From JACPPO01 sp965262505 (GTDB lineage: Bacteria; Acidobacteriota; Vicinamibacteria; Vicinamibacterales; UBA2999), in assembly GCA_965262505.1 (NCBI GenBank), contig CBDHFM010000022.1, positions 1 through 64,000 on the forward strand: DNA of 64,000 nucleotides, read 5' to 3'. A program made the translations under genes and the position numbers. Below, piece after piece: positions 8,685-17,221 of this stretch. The notes under the pieces were generated by a model. It made no database searches, had not been told where the DNA came from, and was given only the letters and a program-made list of their open reading frames with translations. The first letter of the stretch is position 1. The number at the start of each line of letters is the position of its first letter.

Positions 8685-9090
8685 CGGCATCTCCGCATCG
8701 GAGGACGTAGGGCGCCGGGTGTTCTCCAGCCAGCAAGCGCGAAAAGCTCTCCGCTCTGGAATCCCGCCCAACGTGTTCTTGCCTCCCCGAGGCGAAACCG
8801 CTCTCTCTATCGACCGACTCAGTGCGGCCAACAGGGATGAGCTCGCGACATTGGCTCGTGCTGCGAGCGAATCCCGCCCGGGTTCATTCCACGGGTGGGC
8901 TTCTGTTCCCTGCGAGGACGCTCAGCGCGACGATCGAGAGGTTCGAGCCTCACCGACCCCTGAGAATCCGTACCACGGCGAGATCATCTTGCCTGATTCC
9001 ACAGTGACCAACAGACGCGAGCGGATGCGTCATGCCGAAGCGCTTGCCAAAGCGGCATCTTGGGAACCAGACCCCGCATCCATGAGATAG
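8668..9090 (+). CDS. Unknown protein, second of an overlapping pair
   Basis: The 140-residue product probably starts at a GTG. It contains GRRVFSSQQARKALRSGIPP and NVFLPPRGETALSIDRLS, a PRGE-containing segment, and the C-terminal NPYHGEIILPDS. No named family is evident to me. Its 3' end abuts an integrase C-terminal scrap on the other strand, which may mark an insertion boundary. Confidence 0.6.
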   Translation: MTSAVDGISASEDVGRRVFSSQQARKALRSGIPPNVFLPPRGETALSIDRLSAANRDELATLARAASESRPGSFHGWASVPCEDAQRDDREVRASPTPENPYHGEIILPDSTVTNRRERMRHAEALAKAASWEPDPASMR

Positions 9091-9222
9091 GCGGCCCAGT
9101 CGTCCATAAGCCGCCGGCGCCGCTCGAACAGGTCCGACCGCGCATATGCCGCCTCGACCTTGTTCGGCACCACGTGGGCCAGCGCCGCCTCGATCACCTC
9201 GCGCGGTTGATTGGTCGGCTCA
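9070..9222 (-). pseudogene. Tyrosine integrase C-terminal scrap
   Basis: About 50 codons read QPREVIEAALAHVVPNKVEA, then AYARSDLFERRRRLMDDWAA, which is the extreme C-terminus, including the catalytic Tyr, of the integrases at 10046-11248 and 49346-50608. The rest of the gene is absent. It shows that a third integrase of the same family once sat here. Confidence 0.75.
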
Positions 9223-9372
9223 GAGGCACCGTGTGTCGCCGCCTTCTCGCCCACCACGTTGCATGATTGCATGCGATCATGGTGACCTACCCCAAGGCCA
9301 GGCACCTGCGCCCCAGGCGCGGCACCATTTCACGCAGCCGGAGGCGTCGCTCGAACAGCGAAAAAACGACCG

Positions 9373-9645
9373 CTACGTCTTGTCGGCCCTGTATACGTCG
9401 CTACGGTGTCTGACGAAGTGGACGACAATGCGTCGCGCCGCCAAGTCGCGAGTGTAGATCACTCGGTAATCGCCCACCCGGAGCTTGCACACACCCTGCC
9501 ACCGGCCCGACAATGTCTCGACCTTGACGGTATCCACGTTCTCCGCCAACCACCCAAGTTTCGCGATGACACGATCCGCAACGGTCGTATCCAGGCGGTC
9601 GAGATCGTCCGCCGCCGTCGTCGTGAACTCAACGTCACAGGTCAC
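9373..9645 (-). CDS. RelE/ParE-family toxin
   Basis: The 90-residue product has the RelE/ParE fold pattern: VEFTTTAADDLDRLDTTVAD, then VETLSGRWQGVCKLRVGDYR and VIYTRDLAARRIVVHFVRHR. Such toxins cleave mRNA on the ribosome or poison gyrase, and sequence alone does not say which. It is the second gene of an antitoxin-toxin operon with a 4-bp overlap. Confidence 0.8.
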   Translation of the reverse strand: MTCDVEFTTTAADDLDRLDTTVADRVIAKLGWLAENVDTVKVETLSGRWQGVCKLRVGDYRVIYTRDLAARRIVVHFVRHRSDVYRADKT

Positions 9646-9866
9646 CGCGACGACTCAAGCCGGTCTGCGACATCCGAAAGGCTCGTCGTTCTGCCGCCAG
9701 CCTCGACCTCTGCGAGCGAGCGCTGCAGTGCTTCGGCGAAATCCTCGCGCAGCTTCAGTCCTTGGTCTGGATCGCCGAGCAACCCGGTAATGGACTGGAC
9801 CACGGACTCCCGCACAAGTTCTTTGAATTCGTTCACGGTCAAGTCGGCGATCCGGGAGCTTGCCAT
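9642..9866 (-). CDS. Antitoxin of the RelE pair
   Basis: The 74-residue product (MASSRIADLTVNEFKELVRE, ending SLSDVADRLESSR) is a helical antitoxin of the kind placed before RelE/ParE toxins. It overlaps the toxin gene by ATGA. The N-terminal part probably carries the DNA-binding or dimerisation function. Family identity beyond this is uncertain. Confidence 0.7.
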   Translation of the reverse strand: MASSRIADLTVNEFKELVRESVVQSITGLLGDPDQGLKLREDFAEALQRSLAEVEAGGRTTSLSDVADRLESSR

Positions 9867-10045
9867 CGTATTTCCCTCTATTCGTTACGGTGAAGTCGGT
9901 CTCAGACTACGCCACCGCCATGACCCACGCCAGCCGTCGACCAGCGCAGCTGGCTGCATCGTACGCGGATCACCCGATTGAGACAACGCGCCGTGCGGCT
10001 CTCCACAACGGCCTGACACCGGTACGCCGGCATCACCTGCCTGCG

Positions 10046-11248
10046 CTACCCGCCGACGTATTCGGCCCAGTCGTCCATCAGCCGCCGCCGCCGCTCGAAC
10101 AAGTCCGACCGCGCGTACGCCGCCTCGACCTGGTTATGCACCCTGTGCGCGAGCGCCGCTTCGATCACCTCGCGCGTGTGGTCGGTGTCCTCGGCGGCCC
10201 AATCCCGAAAGGTGGACCGGAACCCGTGCGGCACGGCCGCGATCTGCTGGTCCTGGAGGAGCCGCCGTAGCGCCTGTTCGGGGAGCGGCGTCCCGCCCGC
10301 GGCGGGGAACACGAGCGGACTGGTGCCGTCGCCGAGCGTTCGCGCGGCATCGAGGATCTCCACGGCGCGACGTGCCAGCGGCACCCGGTGCGGGCGCTTC
10401 GCCTTCATGCGCGTCGCGGGGATCATCCACACACGGGCGGCCGTGTCCATCTCGGCCCACTCGGCCCCGCGCACCTCGCCCCACCGCGCCGCGGTCAGCA
10501 CGAGCCACTCGCACGCCAGCGTGACGCCAGGAGCCGCCGCCGACATGCGGACCGCCGCGACGGCCGCGGCCACGTCCTGATGGGGCAACGCCCGCCTGTG
10601 CGCCACCAGCGCCTGCTGCGGGCCGAGGACCGGGCCGATCCGGTCGCAGGGGTTGTCGGTCCGCCACTCCATCGCCACGGCCCACTCCAACACCGCCCGG
10701 ATGCGCTGGCGCACGCGCCGCGCGGTCTGCGCCTTGTCGTGCCAGATGGGGGTAAGGATCTCCAGCACGTCGGCGCTCGTCACGTCTGAAATCAGGCGCG
10801 TGCCGATGCGGGGGAAGGCGTAGCGCTCTAGGCTCGCCAGCCAGCTTTTCGGGTGGCGGCTGCTCTGCCAGCCGGCCCGTTGCTGGTCCAGCACGCGGCG
10901 GGCGGCGTCGGCGAACGTCGGCGTCTTCTCCGCGCGGCGTTTCTCCGCGAGCGGGTCGCCGCCCTCGCGGGACAGCTTGCGGTTGGCCAGCGCCTTCTCG
11001 CGCGCCTCGGCGAGCGGGACCAACTGCGCGCTGCCGAGCCCGAGTTCCTGGTGCCGGCCGCGGACGACGAGCCGCTGGACCCAGCTGCGGGTCCCGGACG
11101 GCTGCACGAAGAGATACAAGCCCTGCCCGTCGCAGTAGCGTCCCGGCCCCGCCGTCCGCACGAAGAGGGCGGAGAGGGCCTTGTCGGGATGGCGGCCGCG
11201 GGGCTTCGTGCGTCGCGGCCCGTTCGCCGCGCCGGGCGCGCTATTCAT
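10046..11248 (-). CDS. Tyrosine recombinase / integrase, left member of head-to-head pair 1
   Basis: This is a P4-type site-specific integrase of about 400 residues. The N-terminal arm-binding domain (DUF4102-like, PGRYCDGQGLYLFVQPSGTR) is followed by a SAM-like core-binding domain and the catalytic domain, with catalytic Arg in TAARWGEVRG, Lys in MKAKRPHR, the HxxR box in PHGFRSTFRDW, and Tyr in EAAYARSD. I place the start at MNSAPGAANG because the homologue at 49346-50608 also has MNS there; an in-frame ATG exists at 11299. It is divergent from a second integrase at 11367-12536. The enzyme appears intact. Confidence 0.9.
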   Translation of the reverse strand: MNSAPGAANGPRRTKPRGRHPDKALSALFVRTAGPGRYCDGQGLYLFVQPSGTRSWVQRLVVRGRHQELGLGSAQLVPLAEAREKALANRKLSREGGDPLAEKRRAEKTPTFADAARRVLDQQRAGWQSSRHPKSWLASLERYAFPRIGTRLISDVTSADVLEILTPIWHDKAQTARRVRQRIRAVLEWAVAMEWRTDNPCDRIGPVLGPQQALVAHRRALPHQDVAAAVAAVRMSAAAPGVTLACEWLVLTAARWGEVRGAEWAEMDTAARVWMIPATRMKAKRPHRVPLARRAVEILDAARTLGDGTSPLVFPAAGGTPLPEQALRRLLQDQQIAAVPHGFRSTFRDWAAEDTDHTREVIEAALAHRVHNQVEAAYARSDLFERRRRLMDDWAEYVGG

Positions 11249-11366
11249 TCCCGTATTGTCTCGTGGAACACGGTGCACGGTATAGGACGTTCGTGACATG
11301 GTTCAGCACCTCCATCGACGTGATAAGTAATTATGAATAGGCTCTTTATGGTCGTCCTGGCATCAC

Positions 11367-12536
11367 ATGGGACGGCCGTGGACCTCACGCCTCGGTTGCT
11401 GCCATGGCAACGGTTTGTACCTCCTGGTGGAGCCTACCGGCGCGCGGCGCTGGATACAACGGCTCGTCGTCCACGGACGCCGGCGCGAGTTGGGCCTCGG
11501 CGGCTTCCCGCTCGTCTCGCTGAAGGAGGCGAACGAGAAGGCGTTCACCAACCGCAAGCTGGCCCGCGAGGGCGGCGACCCGCTCGCGGACCGGCACCGT
11601 CACGCGAACGTGCCCACCTTCGCCGAGGCGGCCGAGCGCGTCTGGACGGACAAAACCCTCGGCTGGCGCCACCCCGGGCACGCCCACGACTGGATGGCGA
11701 GCCTGACGCGGCACGTGCTTCCCCACATCGGCGACACGCCGGTGTCGAGCGTCAGCAGCGCCGACATGCTGGACACGCTACGGCGCATCTGGCACGTCCG
11801 GCCCGAGACCGCGCGGCGCGTCCGCCAGCGGATCAGCGCCGTGATGGACTGGGCCGTGGCCATGGAGTACCGCAGCGACAATCCGTGCCACCGGATCGGC
11901 CCGGTCCTCGGCCCGCAACAGGACCTCGTGGAGCACATGCGCGCGCTGCCGCACGGCGAGGTGGCGGGGGCGATTCAAACGATGTGGGGGTCGGGGGCGA
12001 CGCCGGCCGTCAAGCTGGCGTTTGAGTTTCTGGTGCTGACCGCGGCGCGGTCGGGAGAAGTGCGCGGCGCACGGTGGGACGAGATCGATCGGCCGGGCCG
12101 CGCGTGGACGATCCCCGCGACGCGGATGAAGTCAAAGCGCGAGCACCGGGTGCCGCTGTGCGGGCGCGCGATGGCGATTCTCAAAGCGGCGCGGACGCTC
12201 GGCGACGGGTGCAGTCCGCTCGTGTTCCCCGGCCAGGGCGGCACGCCGATCAGCATCACGCGGTTGCCGCGGCTCCTGCAAGACCTGAAAGTGGCCGCCG
12301 TGCCGCACGGGTTCCGCTCCTCGTTCCGGGACTGGGCGGCCGAGGAGACGAGCCATCCGCGCGAGGTGGTCGAGGCGGCGCTCGCGCACGTCGTGGGCAA
12401 CCAGACCGAGGCAGCCTACGCCCGCTCGGACCTGTTTGAGCGCCGTCGTCACCTGATGGCCGAGTGGGCGGCCTACCTCGGCGGCGAGGGCACGGCCGAC
12501 GCACCGCGATGCACGGACCTGCGGAGGGCCGGCTGA
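11367..12536 (+). CDS. Tyrosine recombinase / integrase, right member of pair 1, N-terminally short
   Basis: The product contains all catalytic motifs (Arg in TAARSGEVRG, Lys in MKSKREHR, HxxR in PHGFRSSFRDW, Tyr in EAAYARSD). It lacks the first about 30 residues of the arm-binding domain: homology begins at GNGLYLLVEPTGARRW, near 11403, and the 12 residues before it are unrelated. The partner in pair 2 (50825-51889) is truncated at the same point. It might be expressed from the ATG at 11367, or it might be a 5'-truncated relic. The 118-bp gap to the left integrase includes AT-rich sequence. Confidence 0.8.
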   Translation: MGRPWTSRLGCCHGNGLYLLVEPTGARRWIQRLVVHGRRRELGLGGFPLVSLKEANEKAFTNRKLAREGGDPLADRHRHANVPTFAEAAERVWTDKTLGWRHPGHAHDWMASLTRHVLPHIGDTPVSSVSSADMLDTLRRIWHVRPETARRVRQRISAVMDWAVAMEYRSDNPCHRIGPVLGPQQDLVEHMRALPHGEVAGAIQTMWGSGATPAVKLAFEFLVLTAARSGEVRGARWDEIDRPGRAWTIPATRMKSKREHRVPLCGRAMAILKAARTLGDGCSPLVFPGQGGTPISITRLPRLLQDLKVAAVPHGFRSSFRDWAAEETSHPREVVEAALAHVVGNQTEAAYARSDLFERRRHLMAEWAAYLGGEGTADAPRCTDLRRAG

Positions 12537-12705
12537 TGATCGCGCATCTTCAGGAACGGGCGGCCGCCTTGAGCAGCGGGCAGGCGCGAGGATCATTCGT
12601 GACGTGAGACCGATGACGAGAAGCCATGACTGACTCGGCCACAACGTTCGCTATCGACTCCCCCCGCCGCTCGCTGAAGCCGTCCCGTGGGAAAGGCGAG
12701 AGCTG

Positions 12706-13310
12706 ATGGCCTGGTGGCGTACACCGTCGGCGCAGACACCCACGTGGTCCCTGGAGGACGACCACACCGCGTTTGTCGCGACCCTCAAGGCGCAGATCGA
12801 GCAGGGCGTGGCGCCGTGGCAGCAGTCGTGGAAACCCGGCGAGCGCCGACTCCCGGAACACCTCGTAAGCGGGCAGGCGTACCGGGGCGTGAACTCGCTG
12901 TACCTGAGTGTCGTCCAAACCGCGAAGGACTACCGCGACAACCGCTGGGCGACCGCCACGCAGATCCAGGCGCTTGGTGGTCACGTCCGTACAGGCGAGA
13001 AGGCGACGCCCGTCCTGGATCCCGTCGCCGTTCTGGTGCGGTATTACACCCCGAACGTGTACACCGCCGTCGTCGCGTGGTACGACGTGGCTCCGACCAG
13101 TTTCTTCTCAGCACATCCCGGATCTGGTTCGCCCGGATGGGCGTCAGGTTAGGGCTGACACGCCGACAATCCCGAGCGGCGCGTGGCCGCGCCTGTGCTC
13201 GACGTGAAGGGGGATTGTGGTCACGACATCCGCCGGATGCTCACCGAGCGAGGCCGCGACGATGACGACAGTGAGCTGAGTCTCGACTGGCAGCACGACC
13301 ACCTTCAACG
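12706..13310 (+). pseudogene. Chimeric ardC N-terminus joined to virD4 fragments
   Basis: The frame opens MAWWRTPSAQTPTWSLEDDH and continues with FVATLKAQIEQGVAPWQQSW, YRGVNSLYLS and ALGGHVRTGEKATPV, the single-strand-DNA-binding N-terminal domain of ArdC. At about 13018 it switches to DPVAVLVRYYTPNVYTAVVA, the periplasmic/membrane segment of VirD4 (compare 54917-56968), then SRIWFARMGVR in another frame, then from about 13195 a VirD4 fragment around VLDVKGDCGHDIRRMLTE. The joints are out of frame and internal VirD4 parts are missing. It is a recombination scar, on the opposite strand to the T4SS modules. Confidence 0.75.
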
Positions 13311-13577
13311 GTACACCTTGTCGCGGCCACCGACCCGTACGACCAGGACACGCAACGCACGGTCCTGAATATCGCAAATCACGCGACAATCCCCGACCCG
13401 ATAACGCCACAACTCTCCCAGAGGGCCGGTCAGCGCCTTGCCCAGCCGCCGCGGGTCTTCCAGTCCCGCCACCCGCCCGGTCATGTACTCGACGATGCGT
13501 CGAGCCATCGGCGTGTCGAGCTTGCGAAGCTGGGTCCGGGCGGTTTCGGTGTACTCAATCGTCCAAGTGAAGGGCAT
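13305..13577 (-). CDS. relE: RelE-family mRNA interferase toxin
   Basis: The 90-residue product (MPFTWTIEYTETARTQLRKL, then LTGPLGELWRYRVGDCRVIC and VLVVRVGGRDKVYR) is a classic RelE toxin with the basic C-terminal strand used for mRNA cleavage on the ribosome. It overlaps its antitoxin gene by 23 bp. A closely related toxin start (MAWTIEL) survives at 45992, cut short by an insertion-sequence end. Confidence 0.88.
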   Translation of the reverse strand: MPFTWTIEYTETARTQLRKLDTPMARRIVEYMTGRVAGLEDPRRLGKALTGPLGELWRYRVGDCRVICDIQDRALRVLVVRVGGRDKVYR

Positions 13578-13782
13578 GCCTCACGTCGGCGGAGGAGTAC
13601 ACGGTCTCGGTGCCGTGACGAAGGCGCTCCAGAACGTCTGCGGCGAGGTAGTAATCCTCGAGGTCCTCAAGGCCGCGCTCGATCATCTCACGCAGGTAGA
13701 AGGCCTTGGTGCGCCCGGTCTGCGTCGCCAACACGTCAAGCCGGTGCTCGGTCTCTGGATCCAGTCGAACCGACGTCGCCAT
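13555..13782 (-). CDS. RelB-like ribbon-helix-helix antitoxin
   Basis: The 75-residue product (MATSVRLDPETEHRLDVLAT, then REMIERGLEDLEDYYLAADV) has an N-terminal ribbon-helix-helix for operator binding and a C-terminal toxin-binding tail. I chose the start at 13782 because a strong GGAGGCTCCGCGAC binding site precedes it; the frame is open for 20 more codons. A homologue lies at 45778-46014. A palindrome at 13804-13821 is the likely operator. Confidence 0.87.
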   Translation of the reverse strand: MATSVRLDPETEHRLDVLATQTGRTKAFYLREMIERGLEDLEDYYLAADVLERLRHGTETVYSSADVRHALHLDD

Positions 13783-13803
13783 GTCGCGGAGCCTCCAACC
13801 ACA

Positions 13804-13821
13804 GTGAATACACATATTCAC
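13804..13821. promoter_or_regulatory. Palindromic operator of the RelE/RHH pair
   Basis: The sequence GTGAATACACATATTCAC is a perfect palindrome with 7-bp arms around a 4-bp centre. It lies just upstream of the antitoxin start on the minus strand, where ribbon-helix-helix antitoxins bind to repress their own operon. Confidence 0.6.
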
Positions 13822-13842
13822 GATATCACAATAGTCCGGCAC

Positions 13843-14253
13843 CGATGACGAACGCGGGCACGGGCCGTCGGTCCACGCGCGACGGCTGCGGCCCGCGGTT
13901 GATCGCCCAGGATCAGGACCACTTCGACTGGGTGAGTCGAACGGGAAATGCTCGACTGACCGGTCGCGTTCGCCGGCCGCAGAAGAAATCGGGCTCTCGC
14001 TCTCGTCACCTAACCCCCGGCGACGAGTTCATGCCGCACCTAATCTTCACTCTCCCGGCGTAGCGTTTCTCACGCTGTCACGAGTGCTCAGGCCCAGCGG
14101 TCGCCGTCGTTCAATCCGCCGCTCTCGACGATCCGGTGTCCGTTCGTTGACCGCGCCGTTGGTGGGATGGGCAGACACGGTGCGGGGCTAAATTGCGTCC
14201 ACGAACGGCCCGGATCGTCCTCGGGAATCCAATTCTGAATAAGGGCTGTACCG
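13843..14253. other. Intergenic stretch, no gene seen
   Basis: I see no convincing gene here. A 72-codon frame at 13845-14063 on the plus strand has no recognisable motif and no binding site. The stretch lies between the RelE/RHH operon and the left end of the IS3 element. Confidence 0.4.
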
Positions 14254-14286
14254 CCACGGATTTCTTGGACAGCCGGGTGAGTGTAT

Positions 14287-15192
14287 TCACGCGGCCGTGG
14301 TGAGCGCAAACGCGCGACGGACGACGGCGGGTGCGCGGAAGCCGAGTCGCTCGATCAACCACTGCTGGTTAGAGGTCTCCTTGAAGGTGCGCAGCGCCTG
14401 CTGCAAGTCCTCGACATCCGTAAAGTGGCGCACCCACAGCAGCTGTTCCTTGAGGGTGCGGAAGAACCGTTCGATGCAGCCGTTCCCCTCGGGCTGGCGG
14501 ACGAAGGCCGGTGATGACACGATGCCGAGGAACCGGAGCTCGGCGTGAAAGTCGTTGCTCATGTACTGACTGCCGTGGTCGTGGCGCATCGTGAGCCCGC
14601 TCGCCACGCCGGCGGCCATCGTCCCGAAGTGATCTCGGACGCCCTGGCGCACCGGCTCCAACGCCTCGAAGCGCGTGCCGTACTTCGCCGCGTGTAGTCC
14701 CCCACATTCGGCCGTGCAGTGATCGATCGCCCCGAAGATCGTGACGTGGCCGTCCGCCAGCGTCACGGTGGCCGTCGCATCGGTGCCCCACATCACGTTG
14801 GGACTGGCGGTGACGATGGTGCCGCCGTGGGGACGGGCGGCGACCGGCGTGGGCAGCCGCGCAGGGCCGAGCAAGTCGGCAGCGCGCATCACGACCAACG
14901 TCCGACGTTTCGACGTGCGCAGCCCCTGCACCCGCAAGCGCGCCCAGATCTTGCGGTGCCCTTCGCCGTGGAACGGACTCGCGGCGATCACGGCCCGGAC
15001 CGCGGCCGTCAGCTCCGCATCCGACTGGGGCGGCTTGGGTCCGCGCTTGGCCACCGGCGGCGGCCGGGCGCGCCGGTTCCGTTGCGCGTAGACCGTCGAG
15101 CGCGGCACCTGCCACACGCGCGTGACGCGGGCGATGCCGTACGGCCGGTGAGTGGAGGGCGAAGTCTCGTGACTCATCGCTTCGACCTCCAC
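14287..15192 (-). CDS. IS3 OrfB transposase (DDE integrase core)
   Basis: The 301-residue product has an N-terminal HTH_21-like region (AVRAVIAASPFHGEGHRKIW) and a rve-type DDE core: first Asp in VMWGTDATATV, second Asp in FGAIDHCTAECGG, and Glu in PEGNGCIERFFRTLKE. It overlaps orfA by 19 bp, consistent with a frameshift-produced OrfAB transposase. It appears intact. Confidence 0.88.
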   Translation of the reverse strand: MEVEAMSHETSPSTHRPYGIARVTRVWQVPRSTVYAQRNRRARPPPVAKRGPKPPQSDAELTAAVRAVIAASPFHGEGHRKIWARLRVQGLRTSKRRTLVVMRAADLLGPARLPTPVAARPHGGTIVTASPNVMWGTDATATVTLADGHVTIFGAIDHCTAECGGLHAAKYGTRFEALEPVRQGVRDHFGTMAAGVASGLTMRHDHGSQYMSNDFHAELRFLGIVSSPAFVRQPEGNGCIERFFRTLKEQLLWVRHFTDVEDLQQALRTFKETSNQQWLIERLGFRAPAVVRRAFALTTAA

Positions 15193-15497
15193 CAGCCCGA
15201 AGGGCGGCCGGCCTCCAGGTGTCGAATCTTCTCGGCCAGCAACGCCTTGTCGGTGGCGAGATCCGCCACGACGCTCTTGAGCCGCCGCGTGTCCGCGCCC
15301 TCGACGGCGACCTCGCGATGCTTGAGGCGGGCCTCACCGCCGGCCACGAAGTCGTCACGCCACTGCGAGAGCTTCGCCGCCGTCACGCCATGGCGACGAC
15401 TGAGGCTCTCGAGTGATTCCCCCTTGAGGACCTCGATGACCACGGAGACTTTTCGTCGCGCGGACCACTGCCCCGTGCCGACGAGCGCCTTGGACAT
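15174..15497 (-). CDS. IS3 OrfA
   Basis: The 107-residue product has an N-terminal helix-turn-helix of the HTH_Tnp_1 type (SARRKVSVVIEVLKGESLES, SRRHGVTAAKLSQWRDDF) and a C-terminal leucine-zipper-like helix (LKSVVADLATDKALLAEKIR). It provides terminal-repeat recognition for the transposase. Confidence 0.85.
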   Translation of the reverse strand: MSKALVGTGQWSARRKVSVVIEVLKGESLESLSRRHGVTAAKLSQWRDDFVAGGEARLKHREVAVEGADTRRLKSVVADLATDKALLAEKIRHLEAGRPSGWWRSKR

Positions 15498-15829
15498 AAC
15501 TCATTCTCCTTCTCGCAGAAGGCTGTCCAAAGAAATCGTGGGGCGCGGGATCCTCACCAGCGAGGGAGACCAGCCCGCGTACGCGGAGAGAGAGAAAGCG
15601 CCTTGTCCGCTCCTGCTCGCGGTCGCCGTTAGCGTCTGCGCTGCACTCCCGATCGCGATGCAGGCGCTGGCGCGACACGCCGATCTACGCTGAAAGCTCG
15701 GCGCCGCCGCGGTTGTCCGACCAACCGTGCCGCGCGCGCTTTCCCCGCACCTCGACGATGACGGTAGCCGCCACGCGCGGGATCGGCTACGCCCGCGTCT
15801 GCGGAAGGTTAATGCACCAGCGTCCCGTT

Positions 15830-16801
15830 TTAGAAGTGGTACGTGAGACTCAGGCCCACGTCCCAGAGCGTGCTGGCGTCGGTCAGCAGCTGCCCCGAGA
15901 CGGGTTCGCTCCCATCGCGGCGCAGATTGGGAACGTGACTACGCAGCGGATCCCAGACGAGCGCGTCGTCACTCTCGAAGGCCGCACCGTGGACCCAGCG
16001 ACCCTTGACACCCACTGACAGACCCTCGGTGAGCGCGTAGTTCACTCCGACCAACACCTGCTGGCTGACCAGCTTGTCGGACAGGATGCCCTGGAAACTA
16101 CTTGTCGTGGCTGCCAGGTTCTGGCGAATGTCGTCCACGTTGGGCAGCCCCTCGCCGGTGGTAATCGCCGTGGGATTGGCGTTCCTCGACCACAGACTGC
16201 CGTAGGCCCCCGCCGTCGACCCGATCCCCACACCCACGCCGACATAGGGCGTGAGCCGACTGCGGGTCCGAACGTCCCAATACAGGTTCGCGAACAGGGT
16301 GTGCGAAGTCACACGGCCGAGGTAGTCCGTCGCCGTCTGCAGTTCTTGATTCAGCTTGTCGGCGGTGACGCTGCCCGAGCCAGCGTTGAGGCCGGGCACG
16401 GCGACGGTCTGGTCGTAGGCGGTGGCGCGGTAGAAGTATTCCATCTCCGTTCGCACGTGGCGCCACCGCGGGCCAGAGGCGTCGGCCCCGAAGCGATACC
16501 CCAGCACCCAGCTGGTCTGCAAGCCCGTGGCCCTGGCGAACTGATTAACCCAGTTGTCCCTGCGATCCGGTCCCGTGCAGTTGTAGGCTTCATATCCCGC
16601 GGTCTGCGTCACCGTTGCATACTGCGGATTGATGAACTCATCACATACACTCGCTCGGTCGTTGGACAGCCCGGTGATGCCCAGGGCCGGGACCACGTGC
16701 CCGCCCAGTTCGCTCCCGAGATACCAGCCCTGCCCTTGCGCCGGACTCGGCACGCCTCCGAGCGCCACGACGAGAAGCCCCACGATTGCGATCTTTTTCA
16801 C
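15830..16801 (-). CDS. Outer-membrane beta-barrel protein
   Basis: The 323-residue product has a signal peptide (MKKIAIVGLLVVALGGVPSP, cleavage near AQGQG) followed by alternating amphipathic strands rich in Gly, Tyr and Trp (LQTSWVLGYRFGADASG, SRLTPYVGVGVGIGSTAGAY, LVSQQVLVGVNYALTEGLSV) and ends in Phe (LSLTYHF), the hallmark of BamA-inserted outer-membrane proteins. It resembles OmpW/opacity-type porin-like barrels. No operon partner is visible. It is one of few non-mobile genes in this part. Confidence 0.75.
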   Translation of the reverse strand: MKKIAIVGLLVVALGGVPSPAQGQGWYLGSELGGHVVPALGITGLSNDRASVCDEFINPQYATVTQTAGYEAYNCTGPDRRDNWVNQFARATGLQTSWVLGYRFGADASGPRWRHVRTEMEYFYRATAYDQTVAVPGLNAGSGSVTADKLNQELQTATDYLGRVTSHTLFANLYWDVRTRSRLTPYVGVGVGIGSTAGAYGSLWSRNANPTAITTGEGLPNVDDIRQNLAATTSSFQGILSDKLVSQQVLVGVNYALTEGLSVGVKGRWVHGAAFESDDALVWDPLRSHVPNLRRDGSEPVSGQLLTDASTLWDVGLSLTYHF

Positions 16802-17074
16802 GATATACCCTTTCCGGTTTGCCTTAAACTAACATGAGCCGTTCCAGGGAGTCTCGATTCTCTTGCAATCGCGAAGGCGTCGGGATCCGTGTGCGCGTGA
16901 TCGCCGCACACCGGGACGCGCGCCTCCGTCCTCCCACGCCGTTCGGATCGCTCTGGACCGTGACCTGAACCACGCGGCACAACGGCAGGAAGTCTCTCTT
17001 GCGACGCAGCCGCAGTGGTCCGGATTGGTTTGACGACGTACAAGCGAGACAAGAAACAAGGGCTGGCGCGGCGC

Positions 17075-17221
17075 ATGCGCCCTATAAATTTGTATGTGAG
17101 ATCTTCCTCGCCATGTGGAACGAGCGTGTGCTCGAGGAAAGGCTTCCCATCAAGAAGAATATGTACGTTCTGCGCCAACGCCATCCCGTCGTTGCGGATG
17201 GCCAGCCAGTATGTCGCCGAT
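17075..17221 (-). pseudogene. Distal fragment of a membrane-protein gene split by IS1380
   Basis: The minus strand reads YWLAIRNDGMALAQNVHILL, then DGKPFLEHTLVPHGEEDL, an immunoglobulin-like stretch (NDG...A.NV...LDGK) often found in the extracytoplasmic or C-terminal part of small anchored proteins. It abuts the left end of the IS1380 element, and the N-terminal membrane part of a plausible single gene abuts the right end. The reading frames are not directly joined if the element is removed, so an additional indel or a different original partner is possible. Confidence 0.45.

Larger units (their letters stand above)
14254..15541 (-). mobile_element. IS3-family insertion sequence
   Basis: The element holds overlapping orfA and orfB on the minus strand, the usual IS3 layout expressed by programmed frameshifting. 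Imperfect terminal inverted repeats of about 21 bp are visible: CCACGGATTTCTTGGACAGC at the left (from 14254) and the reverse complement of GCTGTCCAAAGAAATCGTGG at the right (15522-15541), differing by small indels. The exact outer ends and target duplication are unclear. Confidence 0.8.
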
